Positions 62,991 to 64,000 of a DNA stretch of 64,000 bases are shown in pieces; positions within the stretch are counted from its first letter, which is position 1; each line of letters starts with the position of its first letter. The position numbers and the translations under genes are program-made. The notes under the pieces are model-generated. The model saw nothing but the letters and a program-made list of their open reading frames with translations. It had not been told where the DNA came from and searched no databases. The stretch lies in assembly GCF_002871795.1 (NCBI RefSeq), contig NZ_PNHL01000001.1, positions 164,797 through 228,796 of the forward strand, given 5' to 3'. This DNA comes from Brachybacterium sp. UMB0905 (GTDB lineage Bacteria; Actinomycetota; Actinomycetes; Actinomycetales; Dermabacteraceae).

Positions 62991-63031
62991 ATCGCCCCTC
63001 ATCTGCACGAGACGCGCAGATGAGGGGCGAT
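62991..63031 (+). terminator. strong hairpin after tRNA-Arg
   Basis: A perfect 16-base stem pairs 62991-63006 with 63016-63031 around a 9-base loop, starting 5 bases after the CCA. It would end the tRNA transcript and could also serve the convergent oxidoreductase gene. Confidence 0.85.
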
Positions 63032-63065
63032 TCGCATGTCCGGGCACACGCCCGGCACACCCCGC

Positions 63066-64000
63066 TCAGCGTGGGGCCACGAGCGCTTCGCGCACGGTGG
63101 GCCAGGACTGCAGGATCTCCCGCGCCGCCGGGTCGGCCTCGGCGGTGATCGCATCGCGCCGGGCCTCCTCGAGCAGATTATCGATCAGCACGCGCTCTCC
63201 CCGCTCCACGGCGGCGACGGCCGCTTCGACCATCGCGAAGCTCAGCAGGTTCTCGTGGACCTCGCACAGGGGTGTGCGGCCCTCCCGCAGGGCGGAGACG
63301 AACTCCACGAGCGAGGCGGCGATCTGATCGGGTTCCGGGGCGTCCTCGGCGGCGATCGCCGCCCGCAGCCGCTCGGTCTCCTGCTCATCCTCGGTACCGA
63401 GCACCGGCACGCCCGTCCCGTCCCAGGTGGCGCTGCCGCGCTGCGCCCCGATCCGCCACTCGCTGTTCCACCAGGTCGGCAGGCCGCGGGCATTCCACGT
63501 GCCGTGGTAGGCGAACAGGGAGCCATCGGACATCTCGAAGGTCGCCGAGACCGTCGCGTCATGCCGGTACACGCTCCACTCGGGTCGCGCCCCGACGGCG
63601 GTGACCGCTACCGGGTCCGCGTCCAGGATGTAGCGGGCGGCATCGAAGGCGTGGATGCCCATATCGCGCAGCAGCGGGTGGTCCTGCTCGCGCCGGTACC
63701 CGTCATGCTCGGTGAACAGCGAGAAGAAGGCACTGGTCATGACCGTCGGCCCATGGGACGCGACGAAGGAACGCAGCTGGCGCACCTGCCGGAAGAACCG
63801 CCGCGACTGGGAGACCATGAACGGCACGCCGGTCAGCTCCGCATGCGCCACGAGGCTCAGCGCCTCCGGCAGCGTCTCGGTGACCGGCTTCTCCCCCAAC
63901 ACCGGGATTCCGGCGTGCAGCGCCTGCACTGTCACCGGATGATGCGCCAGCGGCACCGTCGGGTTGATGAGCAGGTCTGCTCCCCGTTCACGGGCAAGTT
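63066..64000 (-). CDS. Gfo/Idh/MocA family oxidoreductase (5' end beyond window)
   Basis: The frame is open to the window edge, so the start is missing. The visible part gives LINPTVPLAHHPVTVQALHAGIPVLGEKPV, in which EKP is the hallmark catalytic-lysine motif of this NAD(P)-dependent sugar or inositol dehydrogenase family. It continues with DMGIHAFDAARYILDADP in the substrate domain. About 311 residues are visible; the missing N-terminus should carry the Rossmann nucleotide motif. Substrate unknown. It converges on tRNA-Arg and the hairpin at 62991-63031. Confidence 0.85.
   Translation of the reverse strand, partial: LARERGADLLINPTVPLAHHPVTVQALHAGIPVLGEKPVTETLPEALSLVAHAELTGVPFMVSQSRRFFRQVRQLRSFVASHGPTVMTSAFFSLFTEHDGYRREQDHPLLRDMGIHAFDAARYILDADPVAVTAVGARPEWSVYRHDATVSATFEMSDGSLFAYHGTWNARGLPTWWNSEWRIGAQRGSATWDGTGVPVLGTEDEQETERLRAAIAAEDAPEPDQIAASLVEFVSALREGRTPLCEVHENLLSFAMVEAAVAAVERGERVLIDNLLEEARRDAITAEADPAAREILQSWPTVREALVAPR

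Noticed and set aside
62910..63031. tRNA-associated attachment site
   Set aside because: The downstream inverted repeat is a terminator hairpin, not a copy of the tRNA 3' end, and no integrase is nearby.

Overview
The window is about 70% GC, with actinobacterial gene content and order. It carries a fhaA-fhaB-pstP-rodA-pbpA-pknA-pknB-pabA block followed by a class E sortase, a DUF881 gene and crgA. It also has a coproporphyrin-dependent heme locus with hemQ and an Fe-S-type ferrochelatase, many GTG starts, leaderless-looking promoters and 1-8 nt stop/start overlaps. A Micrococcales member, possibly Brachybacterium-like, is my inference from this content; no rRNA is present to confirm it.

Layout. 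1-5100: a 5'-truncated ATP-binding regulator, a GH2 beta-galactosidase with a LacI-type operator candidate, and a small membrane-protein gene broken by an in-frame TAG. 5104-7980: a propeller membrane protein and tgt. 7995-22520: a cell-surface polysaccharide region. It has two OafA-type acyltransferase paralogues (the second interrupted by another in-frame TAG), a GT2, a lower-GC block of flippase-like protein, polysaccharide pyruvyl transferase and GT4, a GT-C-like membrane protein and UDP-glucose dehydrogenase. An M18 aminopeptidase sits among them. 22546-36265: small genes, an extra HemD-like protein, and the heme locus hemA <-> hemE-cgoX-hemQ-cpfC-hemC-hemD-hemB ... hemL. A three-gene Xre / ImmA-IrrE peptidase / PIN-domain operon lies between hemB and hemL on the opposite strand.

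36427-40340: a WXG100-like protein with a C-terminal HExxH peptidase domain, two propeller lipoproteins and a DUF4919-like protein, all co-directional. 40356-42642: a sulfolipid gene pair (SQD2-like glycosyltransferase and SQD1-like UDP-sulfoquinovose synthase). 42788-49645: a FolP2-type protein, a GH38 alpha-mannosidase, two tandem serine beta-lactamase-family paralogues and an L,D-transpeptidase. 49837-61690: the growth and division kinase/phosphatase/RodA/PBP cluster, pabA, a 58-residue membrane protein, sortase E, DUF881 and crgA. 61846-64000: an LppM-like lipoprotein, tRNA-Arg(ACG) with a strong hairpin behind it, and an incomplete Gfo/Idh/MocA oxidoreductase.

The strongest leads are the Xre-ImmA-PIN operon inside the heme locus, the WXG100-peptidase cluster, the sulfolipid pair, and two otherwise intact genes each interrupted by one in-frame TAG. 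No rRNA, CRISPR array, insertion sequence or prophage was found. No stretch longer than about 300 bases lacks a gene.
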